64,000 nucleotides of DNA, from positions 248,001 through 312,000 of the forward strand of contig NZ_LMFH01000007.1 in assembly GCF_001427225.1 (NCBI RefSeq). The letters are read 5' to 3'. The position numbers and the translations under genes are program-made. The stretch is from Lysobacter sp. Root494. Lineage in GTDB: Bacteria > Pseudomonadota > Gammaproteobacteria > Xanthomonadales > Xanthomonadaceae. Of the stretch, positions 49,106-58,001 are shown piece by piece. Position 1 is the stretch's first letter, and the number at the start of each line of letters is the position of its first letter. The notes under the pieces are model-generated. The model was not told where the DNA came from and did no database searches. It saw only the letters and a program-made list of their open reading frames with translations.

Positions 49106-50953
49106 ATGTCCACGAGCCACGACAGCTCCGCCATGCCTTCGCTCGCCGACGCTCTGACGCTTCTGCGCCGCGGCGAGCACGTAGCGGCGGAGGAGTACGC
49201 GCTCCGCGCGCTCCGCGTTCGTCCGAATGACGCGGGCTGGCTGGCGATTCGCGCGCTTTCGCTGAGCGGCGCCGGCCGCGCGAGCGAGGCATTGCCCTTG
49301 TACCAGCGCCTGGTCGAACTCCAGCCAGGGGAACGCACGCACTGGTCCAACCTCGGCAATTGCCTGTGCGAACTCGATCGCGAGCCCGAAGCACTCGAGC
49401 CCCTGCAGCGCGCGCTGGAACTGGGCGCCGACGATGCGGCCACGCACTTCGCAATGGCGCGCGCACGCCGGGCGACAGGCAATCCGAAGCTCGCGCTCGC
49501 ACACATCGAGCGGGCGCTGGGTTTCGAGCCGGCTGAACCCGAGTTTCGCCTGCTCCGCGCGGAGCTGTTGGGCGACATCGACGAATGGGACGGCGCGAAG
49601 TCCGAAGCCGCCGCGCTGCTGCAACAGGGCGTCGACGTCGGGCAACGCATCGAAATCGGTTACCTGCTCCTGCGTGGTGGCGGCCTTGCCGAGGCGCAGC
49701 GCGTGTTCGAAGCCATCCTTGCCGGTGACTCCCGGCAACCGGATGCACTGATCGGCTCGGTGCTCACGCTGGAACGCCTCAATCGCCTGCAGGCCGCGTC
49801 TTCGGCGCGAGCGGCATTGGAAGAGCAACTCGACGCCGCAACGCGGGAGCGCCTGCACGACAAGCTGCTGCAACTGGATGCGCGGATGGCCGCCCGGAAC
49901 GGCGATCACGCAGCGGCGTGCAGCCGGCTTGAAGCACTGCTCGCGATTCCCGTGCTCGATCCGACGACACGAATCAGCTTCGCGTTCGACCTGGGCGCTG
50001 CACGCCTGAAATGCGGACAGGTCGATGCGGCCATGACGGCGTTTTCGCAGGCGCATGCGCTGCGCTACGAACAGGTGACGGCGGTGCATCCCGCGTTGGC
50101 GATAGGCGACGGCCTCTACGACGTGATCGAAGAACCGCTGCCGGATCCCGCGCCCGCGTCGCTGCAGTTCCGGGACCAGCGCCGCGATCCCGTGTTCGTT
50201 GTCGGCTTTCCGCGTTCGGGCACGACCTTGCTGGAGCAGCTTCTCGATGCCCATCCGGACCTCGCTTCGTTCGATGAGCAACCCTTCGTGCAGCGACTGG
50301 CCAAGCAGTTGTACGCGCGCGGAGACACCATCCAGGCGGCGCTGCGAACGCTGGACACGAACGCCCGCCAACGTCTTCGCGACAGTTACTTTGCCGCCGT
50401 CGATGCGGTACTCCCGGGACCGGCAACTGATGCAGTCCGGCCGGTCGACAAGAATCCGCTCAACCTCCTGCGGCTGCCGCTGCTGCCGCATGTGTTCCCC
50501 GATGCACGGGTCATCCTCACCGTGCGCCATCCCTGCGATGTGGTGCTGAGCTGCTACATGCAGCACTTCGGCGCCCCTGCGTTTGCGGTCACGTTCCGCA
50601 CGCTCGAGTCGTGTGCCGAGATGTACGACCGCACCTTCACGCACTGGCTGCGCCTTCGCGAATCATTGGCATTGCCCGTGCACGTGCTGCGCTACGAAAA
50701 GCTGGTGAACGCGACCGAATCGGAAACGCGTCGCCTGTTTTCCTTCCTTGAACTGCCCTGGGACGATGCGCTGATGCGCTTCACCGAACGTGCCCGCGAC
50801 CGTGTCATCGGCACGCCGAGCTATGCGCAGGTGATCGAACCCGTGAACCCGGGGGCGATCGGGCGCTGGGCGGGGTTCCGCCATCACTTCAGCGAGCACA
50901 CGCTGGGGTTGCTGCGTCCGTGGGTTGAACACTTCGGCTATCCCGACGTGTAA
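49106..50953 (+). CDS. TPR-containing sulfotransferase
   Basis: A 615-residue protein. The N-terminal half (about 10-330) is a run of TPR units (ALSLSGAGRASEALPLYQRL, NLGNCLCELDREPEALEPLQ). The C-terminal half (about 365-610) is a PAPS sulfotransferase with the 5'-phosphosulfate loop VFVVGFPRSGTTLLEQLLDA and a 3'-phosphate-binding region (ARVILTVRHPCDVVLSCYMQ). TPR-sulfotransferases resemble those that sulfate peptide or protein tyrosines, or sugars; the TPR part likely binds the acceptor. The start may be ATG 49106 or ATG 49133. It is divergent from the oxygenase operon and convergent with the TonB receptor. Confidence 0.88.
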   Translation: MSTSHDSSAMPSLADALTLLRRGEHVAAEEYALRALRVRPNDAGWLAIRALSLSGAGRASEALPLYQRLVELQPGERTHWSNLGNCLCELDREPEALEPLQRALELGADDAATHFAMARARRATGNPKLALAHIERALGFEPAEPEFRLLRAELLGDIDEWDGAKSEAAALLQQGVDVGQRIEIGYLLLRGGGLAEAQRVFEAILAGDSRQPDALIGSVLTLERLNRLQAASSARAALEEQLDAATRERLHDKLLQLDARMAARNGDHAAACSRLEALLAIPVLDPTTRISFAFDLGAARLKCGQVDAAMTAFSQAHALRYEQVTAVHPALAIGDGLYDVIEEPLPDPAPASLQFRDQRRDPVFVVGFPRSGTTLLEQLLDAHPDLASFDEQPFVQRLAKQLYARGDTIQAALRTLDTNARQRLRDSYFAAVDAVLPGPATDAVRPVDKNPLNLLRLPLLPHVFPDARVILTVRHPCDVVLSCYMQHFGAPAFAVTFRTLESCAEMYDRTFTHWLRLRESLALPVHVLRYEKLVNATESETRRLFSFLELPWDDALMRFTERARDRVIGTPSYAQVIEPVNPGAIGRWAGFRHHFSEHTLGLLRPWVEHFGYPDV

Positions 50954-50984
50954 GGGAACACTCCCAGCGATGCCCATCAAGCAA

Positions 50985-51014
50985 AAGGCCGCGCAGCGTG
51001 CGCTGCGCGGCCTT
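50985..51014. terminator. Bidirectional terminator between sulfotransferase and TonB receptor
   Basis: AAGGCCGCGCAGCG and CGCTGCGCGGCCTT form a perfect 14-base stem with a TG centre. It lies between two convergent genes, with short A and T runs on its flanks. Confidence 0.85.
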
Positions 51015-51031
51015 GCTGCTTCCGGTAACGA

Positions 51032-53965
51032 TTACTTGAAGTTGACGGTCACGTTTGCCCAGTAGTAACGGCCTATCGTGTCGAACGTCTGCGGGTCGGT
51101 ATTACCGTCCGCTGTGTTGTTCTGGTACATGATCGGCGGCTGCTTGTCGAAGGCATTGTCGATGCCGACACGGACTTGCATGTTCCAGGGCAACTTATAA
51201 CCCACCTCGATGTTGTGGTACGTCTGCGCACCGAAGGTGAGCAGGCAGCCCTCGCTACCCGGCGGCAGCACGCGGTCGGCGCAGGGCACAGTGTCCACAC
51301 CCGGCTTGGAGCCGACCTTGAAGCCATGGACGTAACGGCTCGTCCACTGCGCATCCCAGTTGCCCACGCTCCAGCCCAGCACGCCGATACCACGCCAGCG
51401 GCTGTAGTTGCCCAGGCCGCCATTGGCCGAACCCAGATAGGTGCCGGCGTTGTGCTGCTGCGCGGTGACTACGCCGTTGAAGATCGTCTTCACGTCGTAC
51501 TGGGCCACATACGTGGTGTCCAGGCTGGCGCGAATGCGGCCCCACGGGGTCTCGGTGCGGTAGCGGAAGCCGATGTCGATGCCCTTGGTGTCGGTCTCGC
51601 CCACGTTATCCACCCGGTCGAACAGGCGAACCGGATCGCCCGAGTCGGGATCACGCGCGAACAGGGCGCAGAACGGCGACGGATTCGCCAGGGTGCTGTT
51701 GAAGCACTGGTTGAGGATCGTGAAGGTGCCGAAGCTGCCGATCGTGTCGTCCAGGTGCACCTTCCACGCATCGATCGTGGTCGAGAAGCCCGGCAACCAT
51801 TCCGGCTCGTACACCGCACCGATGGTGAAGACGCTGCCTTCTTCCGGCTTCAGATCTGGATTGCCGCCGACGAAGGCCGACAGCTGCGTGTCCGGAGCGT
51901 GGTAGCTCCCATCGTTGGGCACGCCCAGGCAAGCCGGGTTTCCGTTCAGCGGACCTGTATAGCCCACGCACGGATCGGTGTAGCCCGCCGAGAAGGCAAA
52001 CAGGCCGCCATAGAGGTCGGTGACGGTCGGGGCGCGGAATACCTGCGCGTAGGTGCTGCGCAACAGCAGCCCGTCGATCGGGCGCCATTCCACGCCCAGC
52101 TTGCTGTTGGTGGTATTGCCGAAGCTGTTGTAGCGGGAGTACCGGGTGCCAAGGGTCAGGTTGAGCGACTTGGCAAACGGCACGTCGGCTAGCACCGGGA
52201 TCAGCAGTTCGCCGTAGAACTCCTTGGTCTCGGTGAAGCCGGAGGTACGCGACGCGCACGCCTCACTGGAAATCTCGCAGGTGAAATCCGCATCGGGGTT
52301 CAGCGTCGAGAGCGAGTCCGGGGTGAAGTTGAGGCTCACCTTACGGTACTCCAGGCCCACCGCCGCCTGCACCATGCCGGCGGGCAGCTCGAACAGGTCG
52401 CCGGCGAAGTTGGCCTGGAAGCCACGCAGCACCTGCACCTTGTGTGTATTCGAATTGACCGTGATGGCCGCCAGGGCATCCTTGGCCGCCTGACCTTCCG
52501 GCGTGCTCAGGTCATACGGGACGCCGAAGAAGTTCAGCGGTACGCAGTTCGGGATAATTTCGGTTGGCGTGCCACAACGTGCCACACCGCCGGCATCGAT
52601 GAACGATGGGCCCAGGCCGTCCTGCAACTTGGACGACTGCATGTAGCCGCTGGTGGTGAGGTCCTGGGTGATACGGCCATAGCTGGCACCGATGTCCCAC
52701 GACCAGGAGCTGTCGCCAAAATTACCCTTGAGGCCGCCGTTGAACTGGCTGGTCTCCGTCTCGAACGAGAAGCGGCGATTGCCCAGGTCGGACACGCGCA
52801 GACGGCTGTCGATGATGTCGACGCCGAACGGGTTGTAGATGTTGTCGGCGGAAATGACGACGCTGTCGTTGCCCGGCCGGCCATCGAACGGCAGCGGTGC
52901 GATCTGGCTGGCCGATGAGGTGCGATTGACGAACGCGTCGAGGTACGCGCTCACGCCCTCGGTGACGTCGTAGTTGCCGGTGACGAATACGCCCGCGCGT
53001 TCCTGCGGGGTCAGCTCGACATTGCCGACGGCCTGGTAGTTGAAGAGGTCGGCGTTGGTGAAGCAGCGGAAATCGCCAACGCTCGTGCCCGGCGTACCCG
53101 CGATGTGGGTCAGGCCGGCCGTGTCGCCCAGGTCACCGTCGCCGTTGCAGTCCAGTCCAGCGATGCTTTCCGGCACCGCGTAGCGGCCCGTCGTCGTGCG
53201 CGAGGAACCCCCGACCACGACCGCGCCTGCGTACAGCGTCAGCGCATTCTTGGAGAAGTCGCGATCGGCCGCGCTGACTTCCTTCTGGTTGTGATAGTTG
53301 ACACCAAGAATGAAGCTGCCGCGATCACCGCTCAGGCCCAACGTACCGCTGACGCCGTAGCGCTCGCCGTCGTTCTGGTCGCTGATGCCGTAGTCGACGC
53401 TCACCTGCGAACCTTCGAAGTTCTTGCGCAGGATGAAGTTGACTACGCCGCCGACGGCGTCGGAGCCATAGATCGCCGATGCGCCGTCCTTGAGGATTTC
53501 CACGCGCTCGACCATCGACATCGGGATCGAGTTGACATCGTTGGTGACGATGCGGCGGCCGTTGATCAGGATCAGTGTCCGCACTTCAGTCAGGCCGCGC
53601 AGCGAGATGGTCGCTGCGCCGGTGCCGCTGGGGTTCGGGCCGCCGGGACCGCTGCCGCCATTGTTGACCGACGGATTGGTCGCGGCGCCCGCCATCGACG
53701 GTACCGACTGGATAAAGGCACCGATGGTCTGGGCACCGGTCGCGTCGATCGCCTGGCGATCGATCTGGAATACCGGGCTGGCCGTTTCGATGTCGGTTCG
53801 CTTGATGCGCGAGCCGGTGACCGTGATGGCGTCAAGAGTGGTAGGAGCGGAAGTGGACGGCGTTTGTGCCGGGGCAGGGTCCTGCGCGGCGGCCAAGCCG
53901 GGGACACTGATCAGCAGCGAAAGCTGGATGGCTTTCGCAAGAGGTTGGTAGCGCAGCGCTTTCAT
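51032..53965 (-). CDS. TonB-dependent outer-membrane receptor
   Basis: A 977-residue outer-membrane transporter. Signal peptide about 1-27 (IQLSLLISVPGLAAAQ). TonB-box-like LDAITVTGSRIKR near residue 45 precedes the plug (SVPSMAGAATN, GLTEVRTLILINGRRIV, VEILKDGASAIYGSDAVGGV). The barrel continues to the C-terminus, which ends YYWANVTVNFK with the expected final Phe-x pattern. It imports a large substrate using TonB energy, and its position beside the hydroxylase-methyltransferase-sulfotransferase genes suggests a linked ligand. The start is ATG at 53965 with a GGAGAG site; the longer frame to 54139 is AT-rich leader. Confidence 0.95.
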   Translation of the reverse strand: MKALRYQPLAKAIQLSLLISVPGLAAAQDPAPAQTPSTSAPTTLDAITVTGSRIKRTDIETASPVFQIDRQAIDATGAQTIGAFIQSVPSMAGAATNPSVNNGGSGPGGPNPSGTGAATISLRGLTEVRTLILINGRRIVTNDVNSIPMSMVERVEILKDGASAIYGSDAVGGVVNFILRKNFEGSQVSVDYGISDQNDGERYGVSGTLGLSGDRGSFILGVNYHNQKEVSAADRDFSKNALTLYAGAVVVGGSSRTTTGRYAVPESIAGLDCNGDGDLGDTAGLTHIAGTPGTSVGDFRCFTNADLFNYQAVGNVELTPQERAGVFVTGNYDVTEGVSAYLDAFVNRTSSASQIAPLPFDGRPGNDSVVISADNIYNPFGVDIIDSRLRVSDLGNRRFSFETETSQFNGGLKGNFGDSSWSWDIGASYGRITQDLTTSGYMQSSKLQDGLGPSFIDAGGVARCGTPTEIIPNCVPLNFFGVPYDLSTPEGQAAKDALAAITVNSNTHKVQVLRGFQANFAGDLFELPAGMVQAAVGLEYRKVSLNFTPDSLSTLNPDADFTCEISSEACASRTSGFTETKEFYGELLIPVLADVPFAKSLNLTLGTRYSRYNSFGNTTNSKLGVEWRPIDGLLLRSTYAQVFRAPTVTDLYGGLFAFSAGYTDPCVGYTGPLNGNPACLGVPNDGSYHAPDTQLSAFVGGNPDLKPEEGSVFTIGAVYEPEWLPGFSTTIDAWKVHLDDTIGSFGTFTILNQCFNSTLANPSPFCALFARDPDSGDPVRLFDRVDNVGETDTKGIDIGFRYRTETPWGRIRASLDTTYVAQYDVKTIFNGVVTAQQHNAGTYLGSANGGLGNYSRWRGIGVLGWSVGNWDAQWTSRYVHGFKVGSKPGVDTVPCADRVLPPGSEGCLLTFGAQTYHNIEVGYKLPWNMQVRVGIDNAFDKQPPIMYQNNTADGNTDPQTFDTIGRYYWANVTVNFK

Positions 53966-54142
53966 TTGACTCTCTCCTGGATTCTTATGAACAGCTGGAA
54001 GCGGTTTCTGGCAGGGCAGTGCGGCGCACGGCCGGAAGCTCGGTCGTTGCGCTCTGAACTTGTAAACAATTAGTAAAACCGACACAAGCGGCAAAGTGCA
54101 TAGCCGGTGCCCGTAAATCGCACAGGCACGTTTCGACAAGTT

Positions 54143-55018
54143 CTAGGCCGCCAGCGCCAGGCTCATTGCGACAGCGATCAGGAACCCCGCAAACACGCGC
54201 TTCAGGCTCGTTCCATCGAGCCGATGCGCCAGCCGCATTCCATACGGCGCAGCCAGCACCGATGCCGCTGCCACGCCAATCGCGGCAGGGAGATAGACGT
54301 AGCCAACGGCGTATTGCGGCAGTGCACCATGCGGCGCATGCAGGGCATAGCCCACTGCACTGGCCAGGCCGATTGCCACACCACAGGCGGACGAAGTCCC
54401 GACCGCACGCACCGGCTTGACCCCGCGCCAGACCAGCAACGGCACGGTCATGCTGCCGCCTCCGATACCGACCACGGCCGACACGGCGCCGATGAAGACG
54501 CCCGCCAGCGTCATCGGCGCGCCGTGCGGGGCCGCGACTTCAGCTCCGCCCGCGACTGCCCGCGTGCCGCCGAAGGTCAACTGCGCCGCAGCGATCAGGC
54601 AGTAGCCGGCGACGATCCAGCGCAATGCGTCGCCGTCGATGCGCACCGCCACGCCGCTGCCCAACCAGCCGCCGAGCAGCAATCCGGGAATCATCCAGCG
54701 CACCGTCGGCCACAGCACGCTGCCGCGACCGTGGTGCGCGCGCGCCGACGCCGCGGCGGTGAGCACGATGCTTGCGAGTGAACTGGCCAGCGCGGCATGC
54801 ATCGCGGCTTCCTTCGGCACACCGACACCCGGCAGCATCCATGCGAGCGCAGCCACGAGGACCAGGCCACCGCCGACACCCAGCAATCCCGCAAGCACGC
54901 CGGCGATCGCGCCCAGTGCAAGGAACAACAGCAACGATACGAACACGGTCACTCCGTTCTCGATCAAGCGTGGCGAAGCGGCGATCGTAGCGTGCGCGAC
55001 AAGGACGAAGGCATGCAT
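54143..55018 (-). CDS. TauE/SafE family sulfite/organosulfur permease
   Basis: A 291-residue inner-membrane protein with about eight hydrophobic helices. The two family half-repeats are seen: LGAIAGVLAGLLGVGGGLVL near residue 33 and GVFIGAVSAVVGIGGGSMTV near 168 (each with the GxGGG turn). Family members export or import sulfite, taurine-derived or other small sulfur compounds. The start is uncertain: ATG at 55018 gives 291 residues, but a GTG about 22 codons in would begin right at the first helix. A link to the sulfotransferase cluster is possible but not shown. It is divergent from slt. Confidence 0.88.
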   Translation of the reverse strand: MHAFVLVAHATIAASPRLIENGVTVFVSLLLFLALGAIAGVLAGLLGVGGGLVLVAALAWMLPGVGVPKEAAMHAALASSLASIVLTAAASARAHHGRGSVLWPTVRWMIPGLLLGGWLGSGVAVRIDGDALRWIVAGYCLIAAAQLTFGGTRAVAGGAEVAAPHGAPMTLAGVFIGAVSAVVGIGGGSMTVPLLVWRGVKPVRAVGTSSACGVAIGLASAVGYALHAPHGALPQYAVGYVYLPAAIGVAAASVLAAPYGMRLAHRLDGTSLKRVFAGFLIAVAMSLALAA

Positions 55019-55136
55019 CCATGCGAAGCGGCGCCAATGCCCGCGGAGACATCGGCGCGCTGAAGCCTGCCCGCAGCAAAACGGCGCATTTCGCGCACCA
55101 ACCGCCCATTCACCTGCCTCGGCTATAGTCGGGCAC

Positions 55137-57230
55137 ATGCTCCCCCGCATCCTGTTCACTATGCTTGCAGCGCTCGTTGCCGGAGCCCTGCCCTCGTCCT
55201 CCGGCACGTCGTCGCTGCGATGGAACAGCCAGGCACCGCTGCATGCCGTGGCCGCCGCGATCGTCACGGCCGATCCGCAACTGTTGCGTGTCGAAGCCGC
55301 GATCGAAGCCGCCGAACGCGGCGAGTTCGACGCCGCGCAATACGGTGACCTTGCCCGCCATCCGCTGTACGCGTGGATCGAATACGCCAACCTGCGCCGC
55401 AATATCGACTCGGTCACCGGCACCCAGGCGCAGTCGTTCCTGACGCGCTATGCGGGCCAGGCCGCGGCCGAAACGTTCCGCGAAATCTGGGTCGCGGAAA
55501 GTTCGCGCCGCAAGGACTGGTCCGCGCTGCTCGCTGCGTGGAAGCCGTCGATCGCGAAGAACACGGAACTGCGTTGCGCCGAGTTGCAGGCACGCCAAGC
55601 GCTCAACCGCGATGACGCGCAGTGGATTGGTGACGTGCAGTCGCTGTGGCGCGGCGCCGCCAAACCGTTGCCGTCCAACTGCGATCCGGTGTTCGAAGCG
55701 CTCGCTGCCAAGGGGGGGCTGGCCCCGGAACTGCGCTGGGAACGCATCGACAAGGCCGCAGCCGAATGGCAGACCGGCGTCATGCGCAGCGCGGCAGGCG
55801 GACTCTCCACGCAGGACGCCGCGCTCGCCAACGACTACGCGGCCTTCATCGATGCGATCCACACGCGCGCACTCGAGTGGCCGAAGACCGACCGTAGCCG
55901 TCGCATGGCATCGTACGGACTCGCGCGCCTCGCCAAGTCCGTGCCGATGGCCGGAGAAGCGCAGTTGCCGCAGTACGCGCAGGCCTTTGGTTTCACCGAC
56001 GAGGACCGCGGCCGCGTGCTGTACCAGGCGGCGCTGTGGACGGTGGCTTCGTACGAGCCCGAGTCGGCGCAGCGCCTCGCCAATGTGCCCGAGTCCGCCT
56101 ACGACGAACGCCTGCACGAATGGCGCGCGCGCGAAGCGATGTCGCGCTCGGACTGGCCGGCCGCACTCGCGGCGATCCGCAAGATGGGCGACAAGCAACG
56201 CAGCGACTCGCGTTGGCAGTATTTCGAGGCACGGCTTGCCGAACTCGCTGGCGACAGGACGACCGCGCAGCGCCTGTATCGCGAAGCGGCGAACAAGGCC
56301 GAATTCCACGGCTTCCTCGCCGCCGATCGCATCAATGCGTCCTACACCCTGTGCCCCTGGATGCCGAACGACGCTGATGCGCAGCGCGATGCCGTGGCGC
56401 GCGATCCGGCGCTGGTGCGCGCGGTCGGCCTGTACCGCATCGATCGCCGCGGCTGGGCCACGCGCGAATGGGATGACGCGCTCGCCCGTTTCGACGACAC
56501 CCAGCGCCGGCTCGCGGTGGAAGTCGCGCAATCGCACGGCTGGTTCGACCGCGCGGTGTTCGCGCTTGGCAAGACGCCGGCGGGCGAGCCTCGGCCGGAT
56601 GAGCTTCGCCTCTACACGCTGCGCTTTCCGCTGCACCACGACGCCACGATCCGCCGCGAAGCCGTGAACAACCGCCTCGATCCGGCGTGGGTCGCCGGCG
56701 AGATCCGCGCCGAAAGCGTGTTCGATCCACGCGCGCGCTCCGGTGCGAATGCAATGGGCCTCATGCAGGTGCTGCCGGGCACCGGCGCCGCGGTTGCGCG
56801 CACGCTCGGGTTGCAATGGGGTGGCGCGGATTCGCTCTACGACCCGGACACCAACATCGTCCTCGGCACTGCTTACCTGCGGCAACTACTCGACAAGTAC
56901 GGCGGCCAGCCGTACCAGGCGATTGCCGGTTACAACGCCGGTCCCGCGCCGCTCGCGCGCTGGCAGTCGCAACGTCCCGGCATGGATCCGGACTTCTGGA
57001 TCGAAACCATCAGCTACAAGGAGACGCGTGACTACGTGGCGCGCGTGCTCGCCTTCAGCGTGCTCTACGACTGGCGTCTCAACGGCAACACGCTGAGTCT
57101 TACCGAACGCATGCGTGGGCGACTCAATGGGCCACGCAAGAAGTTCGTCTGTCCGCTCGCGGTTGCGCCGGCGCCTTCTATTCCTGCGACGCCGCCCTCC
57201 GCGCCGGTGAAACCGGAGAAGCGCCGCTGA
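55137..57230 (+). CDS. slt: Soluble lytic murein transglycosylase
   Basis: A 697-residue periplasmic enzyme that cleaves peptidoglycan to 1,6-anhydro-muropeptides. Signal peptide about 1-20 (ILFTMLAALVAGALP). A long helical superhelix (about 40-480) holds the ring-shaped U and L domains. The catalytic domain has the ES motif in VAGEIRAESVFDPRARSGAN near 525 (catalytic Glu), GLMQVLPGTG, and AGYNAGPAPLARW near 600. It ends in a Pro/Ala-rich tail. It is somewhat longer than E. coli Slt (645). The ATG at 55137 is the signal-peptide start. Confidence 0.95.
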   Translation: MLPRILFTMLAALVAGALPSSSGTSSLRWNSQAPLHAVAAAIVTADPQLLRVEAAIEAAERGEFDAAQYGDLARHPLYAWIEYANLRRNIDSVTGTQAQSFLTRYAGQAAAETFREIWVAESSRRKDWSALLAAWKPSIAKNTELRCAELQARQALNRDDAQWIGDVQSLWRGAAKPLPSNCDPVFEALAAKGGLAPELRWERIDKAAAEWQTGVMRSAAGGLSTQDAALANDYAAFIDAIHTRALEWPKTDRSRRMASYGLARLAKSVPMAGEAQLPQYAQAFGFTDEDRGRVLYQAALWTVASYEPESAQRLANVPESAYDERLHEWRAREAMSRSDWPAALAAIRKMGDKQRSDSRWQYFEARLAELAGDRTTAQRLYREAANKAEFHGFLAADRINASYTLCPWMPNDADAQRDAVARDPALVRAVGLYRIDRRGWATREWDDALARFDDTQRRLAVEVAQSHGWFDRAVFALGKTPAGEPRPDELRLYTLRFPLHHDATIRREAVNNRLDPAWVAGEIRAESVFDPRARSGANAMGLMQVLPGTGAAVARTLGLQWGGADSLYDPDTNIVLGTAYLRQLLDKYGGQPYQAIAGYNAGPAPLARWQSQRPGMDPDFWIETISYKETRDYVARVLAFSVLYDWRLNGNTLSLTERMRGRLNGPRKKFVCPLAVAPAPSIPATPPSAPVKPEKRR

Positions 57231-57254
57231 GCGCTTCGCTGCAAAGGTGATCCC

Positions 57255-57632
57255 ATGGGATTGATCGATACGTTGCTGGGCCACGCCAGCGAAAAGAACC
57301 TCGACAAGCTGGCCGAGGAATTCACTCCGCTGCTCGCTCCCGGCGAACAGCTGCAACGCGCGTTTGGCCTGATCCGCGACCTGATGGTGTTCACCGATCG
57401 CCGCCTCATCTTCGTCAACAAACAGGGCGTCACCGGCAGCAAGGTCGAGTACCTGAGCGTGCCCTACCGCAGCATCGTGATGTTCTCGATCGAAACCGCG
57501 GGACACTTCGACATGGAAGCCGAACTGCGTATCTGGTTGTCGGGGCAGCCTGCGCCGATCACGCGGAGCCTCGGGCGGAACGCGGGTGCGCAGGAGATCG
57601 TTGCGCTGCTTGCGCAGCATGCGCCGCGCTGA
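57255..57632 (+). CDS. PH-domain-like protein (DUF1696/bPH)
   Basis: A 125-residue cytoplasmic protein with a bacterial pleckstrin-homology fold. Visible features: GLIDTLLGHASEKNLDKLAE at the start, then the beta sheet with FTDRRLIFVNKQGVTGSKVE and a final helix AQEIVALLAQH. The family function is unknown. The ATG at 57255 is preceded by AAAGGTGA. It follows slt by 24 bases, so the two may share a transcript. Confidence 0.87.
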   Translation: MGLIDTLLGHASEKNLDKLAEEFTPLLAPGEQLQRAFGLIRDLMVFTDRRLIFVNKQGVTGSKVEYLSVPYRSIVMFSIETAGHFDMEAELRIWLSGQPAPITRSLGRNAGAQEIVALLAQHAPR

Positions 57633-57759
57633 TCGCTTCTCTCTCCCGCATGCGTGTTTCCTTCTCCACATGGCGGGAAGAAGTTGAAACGGGCCATAGC
57701 CCGTTGAGGAATGGACGGATGAGGAGCGCTTTACTGTTGCTCCTGTGGCAAGCGCCGCC

Positions 57760-57880
57760 TCCCCTCACCCTGCGCCGCTCCGCGGCGCGGTCCCTCTCCC
57801 CGCAAGCGGGGCGAGGGAGATGCAAGACCAATGCGAAGCAGGCGAATGTGTCCCCTTCTCCCCGCATGGTGGGAGAAGGT
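57760..57880. repeat. GC-hairpin repeat cluster between PH gene and cca
   Basis: The gap 57633-58001 carries short palindromes: CGCCGCTCCGCGGCG at 57770-57784, one around CCCCGCAAGCGGGG near 57800-57815, and CCCCTTCTCCCC...GGGAGAAGG near 57852-57877. They match the cluster at 10798-10954. No gene is seen in the gap. Confidence 0.7.
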
Positions 57881-58001
57881 CGAAACGGATGAGGAACGGG
57901 CGGATGAGTGGCGCTTTTTGTTGTTGCTCTCTCCCAGCAGGCGGGGCGCGGGAAATGCGGAGCAAACGCTCAGGTCCAGCTGGGTCCCTTAAACTCGCCG
58001 C

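Noticed and set aside
54060-54115. Possible sigma-70 promoter (TTGTGT and TACAAG on the minus strand) before the first TonB receptor
   Set aside because: Spacing is acceptable (17) but both boxes match poorly; too weak to list as a feature.
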